Origin: DATMFV01 sp035555975
GTDB taxonomy: Bacteria; Verrucomicrobiota; Verrucomicrobiia; Chthoniobacterales; Chthoniobacteraceae
DNA length: 64,000 nucleotides
Assembly (NCBI GenBank): GCA_035555975.1
Contig: DATMFV010000093.1
Coordinates: 77,904-141,903, forward strand
Direction of reading: 5' to 3'
Shown here: one piece after another, positions 23,732-33,396 of the stretch
Layout: each line of letters opens with the position of its first letter
How positions within the stretch are numbered: position 1 is the first letter of the stretch
The notes under the pieces: model-generated
Told to the model about the DNA's origin: nothing
Database searches by the model: none
The model's input: the letters and a program-made list of their open reading frames with translations, nothing else
Program-made: the position numbers and the translations under genes

Positions 23732-26167
23732 ATGAAAAGTGCGACCGATCAGTTCCTGTTACGGAAGTTTCACGAAGAAGGCTCACAGGCGGCTTTTGAG
23801 GCGCTGGTGGAGCGGCATGCCTTGATGGTTCACGGGGTGGCCCACCGCGTGCTTGGCGATCGGGCGGAAGCCGAAGAGGCGGCGCAGGCGACCTTTATGG
23901 CGCTGGCGCTCAAGGCGGGCCGGCTCGACGCGCGGCGGGGGTTGGGCGGGTGGCTTCACCGCGTGGCGCGGCAGGTGGCGCTCGACCTTCGCAAGGCGGC
24001 CTTGCGGCGGCGGCTGCGCGAGGAAGAGGCGGGGCGGCGGGAACGCTTGAGCGAGGCGGGCGCGGCAGCGGGCGGCGCTCTCGACGAGGCGATCGCCCGG
24101 CTTCCGGCGCGGCTGCGCGAGGCGGTGATCGGGCATTATCTCGAAGGGCGTTCGATGGAGGAACTTGCCGGGCGCCACGGGTGCAGCGCCAGCGCGATCT
24201 CCATGCGCCTGACCCGGGCCAGAAACCGGCTTCGCGAGACGTTGCGGGGGTGGCCCGCAGCCGGAGGATGGCCGGCGCTGGAAATCGGCGCGGAGTTGCC
24301 CGAACGGTTTGCCTCGCAGACGTTTGGAGCGGTTAAAACCGCCCTCGCCGGGCTGGCGGCGAGCGAATCGGCCGGGGCGCGCCTGCTTCACGTGGCACGG
24401 GCGTCGCTGCGACGGCTCTGGCTGGAGCGGCTCCGCTGGATCGCGGTCAGCGGGGCGACGGGAGCGGCGGTGGTCGGGATCGGCCTGGCGATCGCCCAGG
24501 AGAAACTTCGCGCCGCACCGGCGATGGTGTTTCCGGCACAGACGCCGCTTCCCGCGGCGCAGAAAAGCCCGGCGGCGACCGGGGGCGACGCCGGGGCGGG
24601 GATGTTGCAGGAACCCGAGAAGGAGGAGCCGCCGTTGATCCGGGAGATCCGCACCGGTGACTACCCGTGGGAGCGTGCGCCCGCGTTTTTGCGGTTGCTG
24701 GAGCGGCAGAGCGAGCCGCTCGACGCGATTCGGGATGCGCAGGGAAGGGGACCGCTGCATTGGGCGGTGCGCCGGGGGTGGATGGATTACAGCCTGCTCC
24801 TGATCCTGCGGGGGGCGGAGGTCAACGCGCTCGACGCCGAAGGGTATTCGCCCCTGCTTGTGGCGGTGCAGCGCCGGCATGTCGGCCTGCAACGGCTGCT
24901 GTTGCTGGCGGGGGCGAACGTCAACTACGAAGCGCCCGACGGGTTGACGCCGCTGCTCTACGCCATCCTGCAACACGACCCGGACGTGGTCGAGCGGCTG
25001 CTCTGGCTGGGGGCGAAACCGGTCGTCCCGGATGTTCCGCCGGATCGTCAGCCGCTGGCGGTGGCAAAAAGGGGAGGCGACGCGCGGATCATCGGCCTGG
25101 TTGAAGATTACGTTTTCGCAGCCGGGGGAGATCACTCTGCGTTTCGCCCGGCGACGTTGCCGACCTTTGTGAAAAACTCGCTGCACGATGCGGCGCGGCG
25201 GGGCGACTTCGAGAAGCTGGAAGCCTTCCTGCGCGGCGGGGCCCCGATCGACCTGCGCGATGAACGGGGCCGTACGGCGTTGTACCGGGCGATTGCGGCA
25301 GGGCAGGACGAGGTCGTCTTTTACCTGATCGTCCTCGGCGCGAACCCGAACGTGGCCGATAACCGGAAACGGACGCCGATGATGGAGACGATGGGGTGGC
25401 TGGGCGGCGGGCTCGACGACATGCGCCGGTTCCTGATTTTGAAGAAGGCGTCGCCCTTCGCCGTCCGGGCCGACCGCTACAACGAACTGACCTGGGCGGT
25501 CAAACGGGATAACGAGCATGGCGTGCAGTGGCTCCTCTGGCTCGGGGCCAATGGGCGGGAAAAGACGGAACGCGGGACGCCGTTCCAGATCGCGTTTGAG
25601 GAGGGGCGGCAGCGGATCATGGATCTTCTCGAGCGCAACGGGATCAAGGAACCGATCCGGCTTCATGACGACCCGGCCTGGAACCTGCACAATGCGGCGC
25701 GGCGCGGAGACCGCGAACTGCTGCGGCAGATGTTGGCGCAGGGGGTGGACATCGACGCGCCCGATGCCGAGGGGCACAGCCCGCTTTTGATCGCGATTGC
25801 CACGCGGAACGTGCCGATCGCCCGCGAACTGCTCGCGCAGGGAGCCGCCATGGAGTTCCGCAACGCCAAAACCGGCGTCACGCCGCTTCAGATGACCGTG
25901 ATCTGGGACTACGAGGAGATGACCGCTTTTCGCGAAGAACTGCTCCGGGCGGGAGCCGACCCGAACGCGCCCAATACCCGGGGAGAGACGCCGCTCATGC
26001 GGGCTCTCTGGCATCAACCGACCACCCCGCTCAAGCAATTGCTGGAATATGGCGCGGACCCGTATCTGAAAGACCGGCAAGGCCGCAACGCCATCGAACG
26101 GGCACGGCGCGACGGCAAACTGGAAACGGCGGAGTTTCTGGAGGCGTACGCACGGGAAGCGCGGTGA
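23732..26167 (+). CDS. ECF-type sigma factor fused through a membrane segment to ankyrin repeats
   Basis: An 811-residue multidomain protein. Residues about 20-90 are sigma-70 region 2 (AFEALVERHALMVHGVAHRV, AEEAAQATFMALALKA, LGGWLHRVARQVALDLRK). Residues about 118-172 are region 4 (ARLPARLREAVIGHYLEG, then the helix-turn-helix SMEELAGRHGCSASAISMRL). A probable membrane helix follows at 235-256 (WIAVSGATGAAVVGIGLAIA), then a Pro/Ala linker. From about 310 to the end are ten or so ankyrin-like repeats (GRGPLHWAVRRGWMDYSLLL, GYSPLLVAVQRRHVGLQRLL, GETPLMRALW). By topology the sigma part would be cytoplasmic and the ankyrins outside. No anti-sigma gene is adjacent. The start has a purine-rich AAGAGAAG upstream. 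Confidence 0.9.
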   Translation: MKSATDQFLLRKFHEEGSQAAFEALVERHALMVHGVAHRVLGDRAEAEEAAQATFMALALKAGRLDARRGLGGWLHRVARQVALDLRKAALRRRLREEEAGRRERLSEAGAAAGGALDEAIARLPARLREAVIGHYLEGRSMEELAGRHGCSASAISMRLTRARNRLRETLRGWPAAGGWPALEIGAELPERFASQTFGAVKTALAGLAASESAGARLLHVARASLRRLWLERLRWIAVSGATGAAVVGIGLAIAQEKLRAAPAMVFPAQTPLPAAQKSPAATGGDAGAGMLQEPEKEEPPLIREIRTGDYPWERAPAFLRLLERQSEPLDAIRDAQGRGPLHWAVRRGWMDYSLLLILRGAEVNALDAEGYSPLLVAVQRRHVGLQRLLLLAGANVNYEAPDGLTPLLYAILQHDPDVVERLLWLGAKPVVPDVPPDRQPLAVAKRGGDARIIGLVEDYVFAAGGDHSAFRPATLPTFVKNSLHDAARRGDFEKLEAFLRGGAPIDLRDERGRTALYRAIAAGQDEVVFYLIVLGANPNVADNRKRTPMMETMGWLGGGLDDMRRFLILKKASPFAVRADRYNELTWAVKRDNEHGVQWLLWLGANGREKTERGTPFQIAFEEGRQRIMDLLERNGIKEPIRLHDDPAWNLHNAARRGDRELLRQMLAQGVDIDAPDAEGHSPLLIAIATRNVPIARELLAQGAAMEFRNAKTGVTPLQMTVIWDYEEMTAFREELLRAGADPNAPNTRGETPLMRALWHQPTTPLKQLLEYGADPYLKDRQGRNAIERARRDGKLETAEFLEAYAREAR

Positions 26168-26213
26168 ACCGCCGACCGGAAGGGAGTGCCCGTCACGGGG
26201 CTGTGGATGGACC

Positions 26214-27332
26214 CTAAAGAACCGGTACCGCCGCGGGAGCGGTTTCGCCGGGGCGGAGGAGGACGAGTTTTGCCTCTGGCGATGCCTCCCCGGCGGGAAG
26301 TGGCTCGCCTTTGAGCATGGCTGAGATCGCTTCGGCATGCCGCCCGGCGGCGGCGCGGGTGTTGATGCGGTAGGCGTGGACCGGGAAGAGCGGCTGGAGA
26401 TCGACGGCGTCGGAGGAGGAGACGACGATCTCCAGCGCCGGGGCGAGCCCCAGTTCCATGATCGCCATCTGGCAGTCGGCGAAGAGCCTGTCGCTGAAGA
26501 TCAGCAGGCTGTCGGGCGCGGTGTCGGCCCGTCGCTGGCGCCAGAGATCGCGCAGCCGTTCCCACCCCATGCCGACTTCCCAGGCGCTGGCGGTGAGGTC
26601 GACGCACCGTTCGTCGGGCACGATGCCGTACTGCGCGGCGGCTTCGGCCAGTTCCCGGTAAAAGGCGGCCAGGATCGGGTGACGCGGGTTTTCGGAACCA
26701 AGGACGGCCAGCCGCCGTTTGCCCGCGCGTTGCAGGTGGGCCAGCGCGGCATGGATGAAGCCGGTCTTGCGCAGCCAGCCGTGTTGCCATTTGAACTCCA
26801 GGTCGAGCACCGGCACCTTGTGCGCCTGCATCAGTTCCACCCACGACGGGTCGCGCTGGGTCAGAAAGCCGATCAACCCGTGGACCCGCCCGAGCCGGGT
26901 GTCGTCGAGCAGTTCCCGGGAGGAGAGGGGGCCGTGGCCATGACCGTTGGCGGGGAGGCCGAAGCCGTGGTAGGTGCGGTTGGCGAGGCCGCGTTCGTGG
27001 AGCGCGACGCGGAGTTCCTGCATCACTTTCGGGAAGTAGGGGGAGAGGCGCGGGTGGGTCGGGTCGGCATCGAGCAGCAGCGCGACGTGACGCCGGGGGA
27101 TGCGGCTCTCCGGGAGGAACGTCCCGCTGCCGTGCCGCCGCACCAGCAGCCCTTCGTCCTCCAGTTCGCGCAACGCCTGCCGCACCGTCACCAGCGAGAC
27201 GCCGAAACGCTGGCGGAGTTCGGCCTCGGTCGCGATCCGTTCGCCCGGGCGTTTATCCCGGAGGTCGTGGCGGATCTTCGCGGCAAGCTGACGGTAAAGC
27301 GGGCGGCGGATGAGGGCGTCTTTCGGGTCCAT
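26214..27332 (-). CDS. GntR-type regulator with LacI-like sugar-binding domain (end of locus B)
   Basis: A 372-residue transcription factor. Residues about 1-75 are a GntR winged helix (PLYRQLAAKIRHDLRDKRPG, ATEAELRQRFGVSLVTVRQA, LEDEGLLVRRHGSGTFL). The rest resembles a periplasmic-binding-protein/LacI fold (HVALLLDADPTHPRLSPYF, GKRRLAVLGSENPRHPILAA), as in AraR-type repressors. It sits six bases downstream of the M28-like gene on the same strand and is likely co-transcribed with it. The effector is probably a sugar or small metabolite; its targets may include locus B or itself. Confidence 0.87.
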   Translation of the reverse strand: MDPKDALIRRPLYRQLAAKIRHDLRDKRPGERIATEAELRQRFGVSLVTVRQALRELEDEGLLVRRHGSGTFLPESRIPRRHVALLLDADPTHPRLSPYFPKVMQELRVALHERGLANRTYHGFGLPANGHGHGPLSSRELLDDTRLGRVHGLIGFLTQRDPSWVELMQAHKVPVLDLEFKWQHGWLRKTGFIHAALAHLQRAGKRRLAVLGSENPRHPILAAFYRELAEAAAQYGIVPDERCVDLTASAWEVGMGWERLRDLWRQRRADTAPDSLLIFSDRLFADCQMAIMELGLAPALEIVVSSSDAVDLQPLFPVHAYRINTRAAAGRHAEAISAMLKGEPLPAGEASPEAKLVLLRPGETAPAAVPVL

Positions 27333-27338
27333 GCCAAT

Positions 27339-29327
27339 TTATAATCCAAGGGCATTGCAGAGCGCATTGAATTCCGCAGCCGACGGCAGTGGGATCGGCT
27401 CCAGCCCGACGTAGCCATACCTGTCCAGTATCCGGAGCGCATCGAGCAGCCCGCGGAGGGTGTCGGAGTCGAAGAGGGTCGCCGTTTCCCATTGTGCGCG
27501 GCGCAGCAGTTCCCCCACGGTGCGGCGGCTGTCGGCATGGACCAGAAGGAGCGCGCCGGCATGGGAAAGGTGGATTTCGCGCTTCCCGACCGGCGCGGCG
27601 GCAAGATCGCGCGGGAGGCCCCGGTGCTTGCGATGAAGGAGCAGCAGGTTGACCTCGGCCCAGAACGGGTCGGCCGTCGGAGGGGAGGTTTGCGGCAGGG
27701 CGGCGCTCAAGGCGGCGGCGTACGGTTGCAGGGCGGCGACTTCCGCCTCCACGGCGGGAGCGGGCGCGCCGAAGCGGAGGTGGTCGCGCAGGCGGAGCGT
27801 TTCGATTTCGAGGCGGAAGCGGAGCCAGTCGGGCACCCCCTCGCCCCGGAGCACTGCCTGATGGGTCGCCTCCAGCCGGGCGCGGGCGGTGGCGGCGGCC
27901 TGTTCGAGCCAGCGGGCGGGGCTGGCGGGGTCGGGCGCGAGCAGCAGGGAGGCGAGTGTCCCGTAAAGCGCGGTGACTTCGTGGAAAAACCCGGGGCAGA
28001 GGCATTCCATGGTCTGCTCGGAATGATGCCAGAGGTAGAGGGGACGGCGGGAGCCTTCCACGGGCGCAGTGGCGAGCGCCCGCTTCGCCCGGGTGAACCA
28101 GAGGACGGGGACGCCGATCGTGGAGTCGCCCAGTTGCCGGTCGTCGGCGTAAAGCCCTTCGCTTTCGATGTTTGCGACGGTATGATGACGGGGAAGCCCG
28201 GCGGCAAAGAGCGCTTCGAGCACGGCATCCGCCGCCGAGGGCGCGCCCGATTGCGAAAGCCCGAGGGTGACCGCCCCGTCGCCCGGGAGGATCGGCAGGG
28301 CGTCGAGGTTCAGGGCGCAGAGCACCTTGTCGCGCAAGTGGCCGCCGCGATGTTCCGCGTAGGCGGCAAAGCCGTAGACCTCCATCGCGAAGACGAGCCG
28401 GAGGGTGAAACGCGGCGGCGGCAGCACCTTTTCGGCCACCAGCGTGCGGAGCGTCCGCGCGATCTCCAGCGCGCAGGCGACCCCGGCGGAATTGTCGTTG
28501 GCGAGCGGTTCGTAGAGATGGGCCAGCAGCCAGATCTCCCGGGGATCGCTCCCGGGGATCACGCCGGTCACCGCTTCCACGGTATCTTCGTAGCGCTCCC
28601 CGTCGGAAGTGGCCCGCACGCGGACTTCGCCCATCCGGAGCGCTTCGCGGAGGCGGTCGCCCGTCGCCGGGCTGATGCTGAAGCCGATGAAGGGGCGATC
28701 GTCCGCGCCGGTGTGCCACGCCTGCGAGTCCGAACAGCCGTTCACCCACGAGTGCGCCCACGGGGTCTCGTGGCGGCCGACCAGAAAATCGCTCACCAGC
28801 CCGAGCGCGCCGCTTCCCGCCAGCACGCGGCAGGTGGGGCGCTGTTCCGGGTGGAGCAGCACGAGCGCCCCCCGGGCGTCGGCCCCCGCCTCCAGTGCTT
28901 CCTGCGTGACGAGCCGGGTCTCCACCCCTTCCGGCGGCGTGGCGACGGAACCTTTGATCAGGTGAAACGGGTGTTTCTGAAAATCGGCGATCACCGCCGG
29001 TTCAAACGGGAGCGCCGCCTCCACCACCTCGAGCCGCCCCGTCGCGGCCCGCCAGCCGATCGGCAGGGTCTTGTCCTGAAACACGCTGCGCCCATCGGCC
29101 GGAAACGGAAGCCGCTCCACCTGTTCGCACCCGGCTTCGTGCAACTTCCTTTCGGCGAGCCGTGCGGAAGCGTGGTAACAGGCAAAGGTCTGCCCGAACT
29201 CGGTCTCCCAAAGCTCGCGGGTGGTCTCCAGAAGCCGCTCCAGGTTCACCCGGCGGCACCATTCGCCGTGCAGGGTGGAAAGGCAAACAGGCGCGGAACG
29301 GGATGAAACTTCATCGGGTGAAAGCAT
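27339..29327 (-). CDS. M28-like zinc aminopeptidase-type protein (DUF4910-like)
   Basis: A 662-residue protein with no signal peptide, so probably cytoplasmic. The central part has the order of metal ligands expected in M28 peptidases: H270 (LLAHLYEP), D278 (LANDNSAGV), E316 (FAMEVYG), D342 (NLDALP) and a late His (H434 or H435, LWHHSEQTM). An N-terminal domain contains a PA-like segment around residues 140-200. The C-terminal 200 residues are helical and unassigned. The protein is longer than ordinary aminopeptidases and resembles DUF4910-type proteins. It lies 80 bases after the GH28 gene on the same strand, so it may be part of locus B. Its substrate (peptide or modified glycan) is not known. 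Confidence 0.72.
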   Translation of the reverse strand: MLSPDEVSSRSAPVCLSTLHGEWCRRVNLERLLETTRELWETEFGQTFACYHASARLAERKLHEAGCEQVERLPFPADGRSVFQDKTLPIGWRAATGRLEVVEAALPFEPAVIADFQKHPFHLIKGSVATPPEGVETRLVTQEALEAGADARGALVLLHPEQRPTCRVLAGSGALGLVSDFLVGRHETPWAHSWVNGCSDSQAWHTGADDRPFIGFSISPATGDRLREALRMGEVRVRATSDGERYEDTVEAVTGVIPGSDPREIWLLAHLYEPLANDNSAGVACALEIARTLRTLVAEKVLPPPRFTLRLVFAMEVYGFAAYAEHRGGHLRDKVLCALNLDALPILPGDGAVTLGLSQSGAPSAADAVLEALFAAGLPRHHTVANIESEGLYADDRQLGDSTIGVPVLWFTRAKRALATAPVEGSRRPLYLWHHSEQTMECLCPGFFHEVTALYGTLASLLLAPDPASPARWLEQAAATARARLEATHQAVLRGEGVPDWLRFRLEIETLRLRDHLRFGAPAPAVEAEVAALQPYAAALSAALPQTSPPTADPFWAEVNLLLLHRKHRGLPRDLAAAPVGKREIHLSHAGALLLVHADSRRTVGELLRRAQWETATLFDSDTLRGLLDALRILDRYGYVGLEPIPLPSAAEFNALCNALGL

Positions 29328-29407
29328 GTCATTAGGATGACTTCATTAGGATGAGTTGCGTCAAGGTTTTTTTCGTGCCGTGGTGTCCGGCGCAAATCGC
29401 CCGATCT

Positions 29408-30763
29408 TCAGTCGAGGCTGCCGACGGCTTCTTCGAAGGTTGGCGGAGGGGTGCCGGTCCGGATGCCTTCGGCGTGAAGGTGATGGCACGAGCGGGCCGC
29501 GATGGCATGGAGCCAAAGGCCGTCGATCTCCTTCCACCGGAGGCTCAGGCCCTCGAAACGGATCTCCCGGGCATGCTCGATATAAAAGAGATACGGCATG
29601 CCGAGCGCCCGCCGAAAGTAAGTGGGCGCGGTTTCGTAGTGCGCCAGGGGGCTGGCGGCGTCGTTGCGGTTCTCCCTGCCGCCGCGGACTTCCATATGGA
29701 CGTTGGAGAACGTGATCTCTTCAAGCAGATCCCCTTCGGGACACCCGCCCAGGTAGCTGGCGCTGGAGGAGGTGGCGTGGATATTGGAGAAGAGCAGGTT
29801 CCGGATCGCCTTGGTGGCCCGAAAGCCGGTGGTCACATGAAACGCGGTCTCCGCTTCCATCGAAAAACCATCAAAACGAAGGTTCTCGATCTCCGTGCCC
29901 GACATGTCTGCCCGGTAGTTCCCGGTGATGTTGATGCCCGCTCCCGCCGTGTCTGAAATGACCATATTCGAAAAGGAAATGTTCCGGATGGTTCCGTCGC
30001 CGACGCCAATGCGGATGGCATTGCAGCGTGAACTTAAGACCGAGTTGCTGATGACAACGTTTTCGCAGACGGGATCGGTCTTGACCAGATGCCTGCCATC
30101 CGCACGTACGGTGATCGCATCATCACTGACATGGATCAGACAGTTGGAAACGACGACGTTGCGTGAACAGTCGATGTCGATACCGTCACCGTTGAGCGAG
30201 CGCCGGTCGCAATGGATCGAGAGCGAATCGATGCGTGCGCCCGATGAACCGTGCAGGAAAAGGTGCCAATGGGGGGCGTTTCGTAAAGTGACGTTTCGAA
30301 GGACCAGATCGGTGCATTCACAGAAATAGACCATCTGGGCCGGACGCCATGAGGAAGGGCCGAAGCGGGCCGGACGATCTTGTTGGGGAATGAGCGGACC
30401 GCGAAAGGCGGCCTCGTTCCCGTCGATCACCCCTTCGCCCGTCAGGGAGACGCCGGTAGCGTTCAGCGCGATCAGGAGATGGCCCCCTGAGGCATGGCGT
30501 GCGGTGCCCTTGTTTTGGGGAAAGGCGTCCGCCCGGTTATAGTCTGCGGGATCGGGGCTTCCCTTCAGGACGGCCCCGGCGCAGAGATGGAGATGGACGT
30601 GATCGCCCAACCAGAGCGTGCCGGTGACAAACACGCCGGGGGGGATGAGCACCGTTCCGCCGCCGTGCCCGGCGCATTCGTTGATGGCGCGCTGGATTTC
30701 TTCTGTATTGATGCGGCAGCCGTCACCGACGGCTCCGTAATCGCTGATATTAAGGGATGTCAT
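29408..30763 (-). CDS. Glycoside hydrolase family 28 (polygalacturonase-like) protein
   Basis: A 451-residue right-handed beta-helix protein. It starts NISDYGAVGDGCRINTEEIQ, the common N terminus of GH28, and contains a core with NGDGIDID (residues 191-198) and SDDAI (213-217), equivalent to the catalytic aspartates. The usual following G-H-G loop is replaced by SSRCNAIRIGVGDG (245-257), so the active site differs from a classical polygalacturonase. There is no signal peptide although the substrate class is polymeric, suggesting action on imported oligosaccharides. It is the seventh gene from the GntR at 39660. Pectin-type substrate is inferred from the family. Confidence 0.8.
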   Translation of the reverse strand: MTSLNISDYGAVGDGCRINTEEIQRAINECAGHGGGTVLIPPGVFVTGTLWLGDHVHLHLCAGAVLKGSPDPADYNRADAFPQNKGTARHASGGHLLIALNATGVSLTGEGVIDGNEAAFRGPLIPQQDRPARFGPSSWRPAQMVYFCECTDLVLRNVTLRNAPHWHLFLHGSSGARIDSLSIHCDRRSLNGDGIDIDCSRNVVVSNCLIHVSDDAITVRADGRHLVKTDPVCENVVISNSVLSSRCNAIRIGVGDGTIRNISFSNMVISDTAGAGINITGNYRADMSGTEIENLRFDGFSMEAETAFHVTTGFRATKAIRNLLFSNIHATSSSASYLGGCPEGDLLEEITFSNVHMEVRGGRENRNDAASPLAHYETAPTYFRRALGMPYLFYIEHAREIRFEGLSLRWKEIDGLWLHAIAARSCHHLHAEGIRTGTPPPTFEEAVGSLD

Positions 30764-30789
30764 GTTTTAACAGGGTGATCCGAAGCGAC

Positions 30790-33390
30790 TCACGGGAGCC
30801 TGACCACGGAAACCTCGTCAATGAAGATTTTCTGTTTCGGATCGAAATCTCCCAGAGGCGTCAGCATCGTCAGGTCAACCACGATCCGCACGGTTTTTGC
30901 CTTGTCGTCGGGCGGCAGGGTGAAGGCCGTGGCGCTTCGCGCCCAGCGGCCGGGACGGGTGGCGAGCTTGACGGAGGGAAGGCTCTTCTTTAGTTCGTTA
31001 CCTTCGGCATCGAGCACCGCCAGCCGTACGACGCCCCGGGTCTGCGGAGCTCCACGAGGCAGATAGCTATGGAGCGAAGCATAGTAACGACCGGGCTGGT
31101 AGGGAATCTCCTGCGAAAGATGTGCGGGGGTGCGGATCGTCGGCGTGCCGGGAAGGCGGTCGGCGGAAATCATCAGGCTGGAGGTTCCCTCTTTTGCGCG
31201 TGCGTCGGAAATCAGGAACGTTCCCCTGCCGCCCCCGGCAGCATCTTCAAAAGGGTAGTCATTCGGGAACGGGGTGGTTTCCACCTCAAGGCTCCACCCT
31301 TGCGTACCGACTTCGAAGGAAGGATTTTTAAGCACGGGAACCCCCGCGCCTTCCGCAGCGGCAAGGAGCGCGGCGGCGGTTTCCCGGACGGCCGGTTCGC
31401 CGTCGGCGGCGATCTGCTCCAGACGATCTTTGATGCGGTTGCTCCGCGCGATCCACGGTTCCAGCCGCCAGAGAAGGTGGGAGCCGTCGCCGTAGTCAGG
31501 CGGAGCGGGGCGTCTGGTCTTGAACCTTGCGCCGATGTGACCGAAGAACGGGTCGGCGCGGTAGCGTTCATCCTTTTCCCATAAGACGCAGGTTCGCTTG
31601 AACTCTTTTGCCACGATCATGATCTCCTCCGCTGCCTGCAACGCCTTGAAAGCCTCTTCTTCGGTTTCCGGTGGCGCGCCGCCCGTTTCCTGCGCCCGGT
31701 AGAGGACGAGATGCGGTTTGTACCAGGTGTCCCACATCTCCTTGAGGTGGGCGACGCGCTCCTTGCGCTGCGGGGTATCGGCCAGGGCGAGCGCTTCGGC
31801 CAGCAACCGGTCGGACCGGGTGACATATTCCCGCGGCACATCCAGCAGGTAGGCGCGGTTGGCAAAGGTCAGGTAGGGGCTGCGCCCATGCCACCACCTG
31901 GTCTGAAGGATGTCGTGCGTCCAGAAGCGCTCCCAGAGATCGTAGTAACCTTTCAGTTTCGGGGCGGCCCCGGGACCGGCGGCGCGGTCATACCATTCAT
32001 CCAGCAGGGGATCGACCTCCTGCCGGGGGTTCCAGAGCAGCCGCGCCAGCAGCCATGCCTTGGGCCCTTCGCCCCAGTTGGGGTTCTGTTCGCCGGTATA
32101 AAAGCGGACGTGGTGATCCGCCGCCCATTTCAGGTACTCGCCCATGACGTGCGGGTAGATTCTCGGGACAAAGTAGCTCATGCCATAGCTATAGTCATAC
32201 CAACCGATGTTACGGACGGTTTTCGCCCATTTCAGCGTCCGTTCCTTGTCGATTTCACGAAGCTCCGGGTCCGCCCAGCGAAGCCGGTCGAGCGTCATGT
32301 AGGGGACGATCCGTTCATGCACGCCGGCGTACGACGGCGGATCGGTGATCGCACGGTAGGCAAGCGTCGAAAACCATTTTCCGGGCCGTTCTTTCAATAC
32401 TTTTTCGGCAACCTCATTGGCCCAGAGGAAGTAATCGTCCGAAGCGTCAAGATAACCCATGGAATTTTTCTTGCCGGAACGCCGCTTGAGAGAGGCTTCC
32501 GACTGGTCGAAAAGGTCGTTGCCGTCGTTGAGGCCGAGTTCGAAGCTTTCAGCTTCGGGATGTTCCTGAAAATGGCGGATGATCGTTTCGGCGGCGGCAT
32601 CGGCGATGCCGGGCGCTGTGAAGTTGGGTTGCCAGTGATAATGCGCCCGCTTTTCCCTGGTAGTGCGCGGTTTGGAGATGCGGCGGGGAGGAATCAGCCG
32701 TTTGCCATCGATGAGCGGGTAGAAGTCGGGGCGTGTCGTGCCATACTCCGCGACGGGAAAGAGCCTGAGCATGTTGTGCCCGCTGGAGACGCGGCGATGC
32801 AGCCGGTTTCTTGCGGCCCAAAGGCCGTCGAGAGCCGAAGATTTGGTGAAATCCCTTGAAAGAAAGGCCGGCTCTTCGCGAAGGCTCTCAATCGGGATCG
32901 CGAGGGTGGCGTGCCTGGGGACATCTTCGCCGAATGAGCCGGGCATGAGCCACCGGACGCCGAGGTAGCGTTCCAGAAACGCGTGAACGCCAAAGCCGGT
33001 GCCGCGATCGCTGCTGCCAACGATCATGACGTTCCGGGAGTCCGGGCTTTCCAGAATGAAGCCGTCCGAATCGAGTTCCTTGACCCTGGCCGCGATGTCG
33101 CTCTCCCGGACACGGGGCGTCAGGCCGATATGGATCGAGATGCCTGTGCCCGGCCCTTCCTGGATCGGAACCTCGACGCCGGTGCTTTTGGTCAGGTACT
33201 CCTGCAACGTGCGTGCGGCGGACCCGACGGCTTCGCCCGGTTGCGGACCGGTGACGATGGCGGCTCGGGCCCGGCCATCCTCCACCAGAACCAACGTTTT
33301 TTCCGGGGAGTTGGCAGGAGCGCTCTCTTCGCTCCATACCGGCGCTGCTTGAAGCGCAAGGGCAATGACTAGGATCTGATGGATTTTCAT
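30790..33390 (-). CDS. Exported DUF4838 / alpha-glucuronidase-like protein with C-terminal binding domain
   Basis: An 866-residue secreted protein. After a signal peptide (KIHQILVIALALQAAPVWS) comes an N-terminal domain like that of GH67/GH115-type enzymes (GSAARTLQEYLTKSTGVEVP, GFGVHAFLERYLGVRWLMPG). A DUF4838-type barrel follows (YHWQPNFTAPG, ELGLNDGNDLFDQSEASLKR, WYDYSYGMSYFVPRIYPHV). From about residue 690 a CBM4/9-like beta-sandwich begins (NPSFEVGTQGWSLEVE) and runs to the end. Family members are found in glycan loci and are thought to be glycosidases; activity here is not proven. It is six bases downstream of the pseudopilin-like gene. Confidence 0.8.
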   Translation of the reverse strand: MKIHQILVIALALQAAPVWSEESAPANSPEKTLVLVEDGRARAAIVTGPQPGEAVGSAARTLQEYLTKSTGVEVPIQEGPGTGISIHIGLTPRVRESDIAARVKELDSDGFILESPDSRNVMIVGSSDRGTGFGVHAFLERYLGVRWLMPGSFGEDVPRHATLAIPIESLREEPAFLSRDFTKSSALDGLWAARNRLHRRVSSGHNMLRLFPVAEYGTTRPDFYPLIDGKRLIPPRRISKPRTTREKRAHYHWQPNFTAPGIADAAAETIIRHFQEHPEAESFELGLNDGNDLFDQSEASLKRRSGKKNSMGYLDASDDYFLWANEVAEKVLKERPGKWFSTLAYRAITDPPSYAGVHERIVPYMTLDRLRWADPELREIDKERTLKWAKTVRNIGWYDYSYGMSYFVPRIYPHVMGEYLKWAADHHVRFYTGEQNPNWGEGPKAWLLARLLWNPRQEVDPLLDEWYDRAAGPGAAPKLKGYYDLWERFWTHDILQTRWWHGRSPYLTFANRAYLLDVPREYVTRSDRLLAEALALADTPQRKERVAHLKEMWDTWYKPHLVLYRAQETGGAPPETEEEAFKALQAAEEIMIVAKEFKRTCVLWEKDERYRADPFFGHIGARFKTRRPAPPDYGDGSHLLWRLEPWIARSNRIKDRLEQIAADGEPAVRETAAALLAAAEGAGVPVLKNPSFEVGTQGWSLEVETTPFPNDYPFEDAAGGGRGTFLISDARAKEGTSSLMISADRLPGTPTIRTPAHLSQEIPYQPGRYYASLHSYLPRGAPQTRGVVRLAVLDAEGNELKKSLPSVKLATRPGRWARSATAFTLPPDDKAKTVRIVVDLTMLTPLGDFDPKQKIFIDEVSVVRLP

Positions 33391-33396
33391 GGAATA

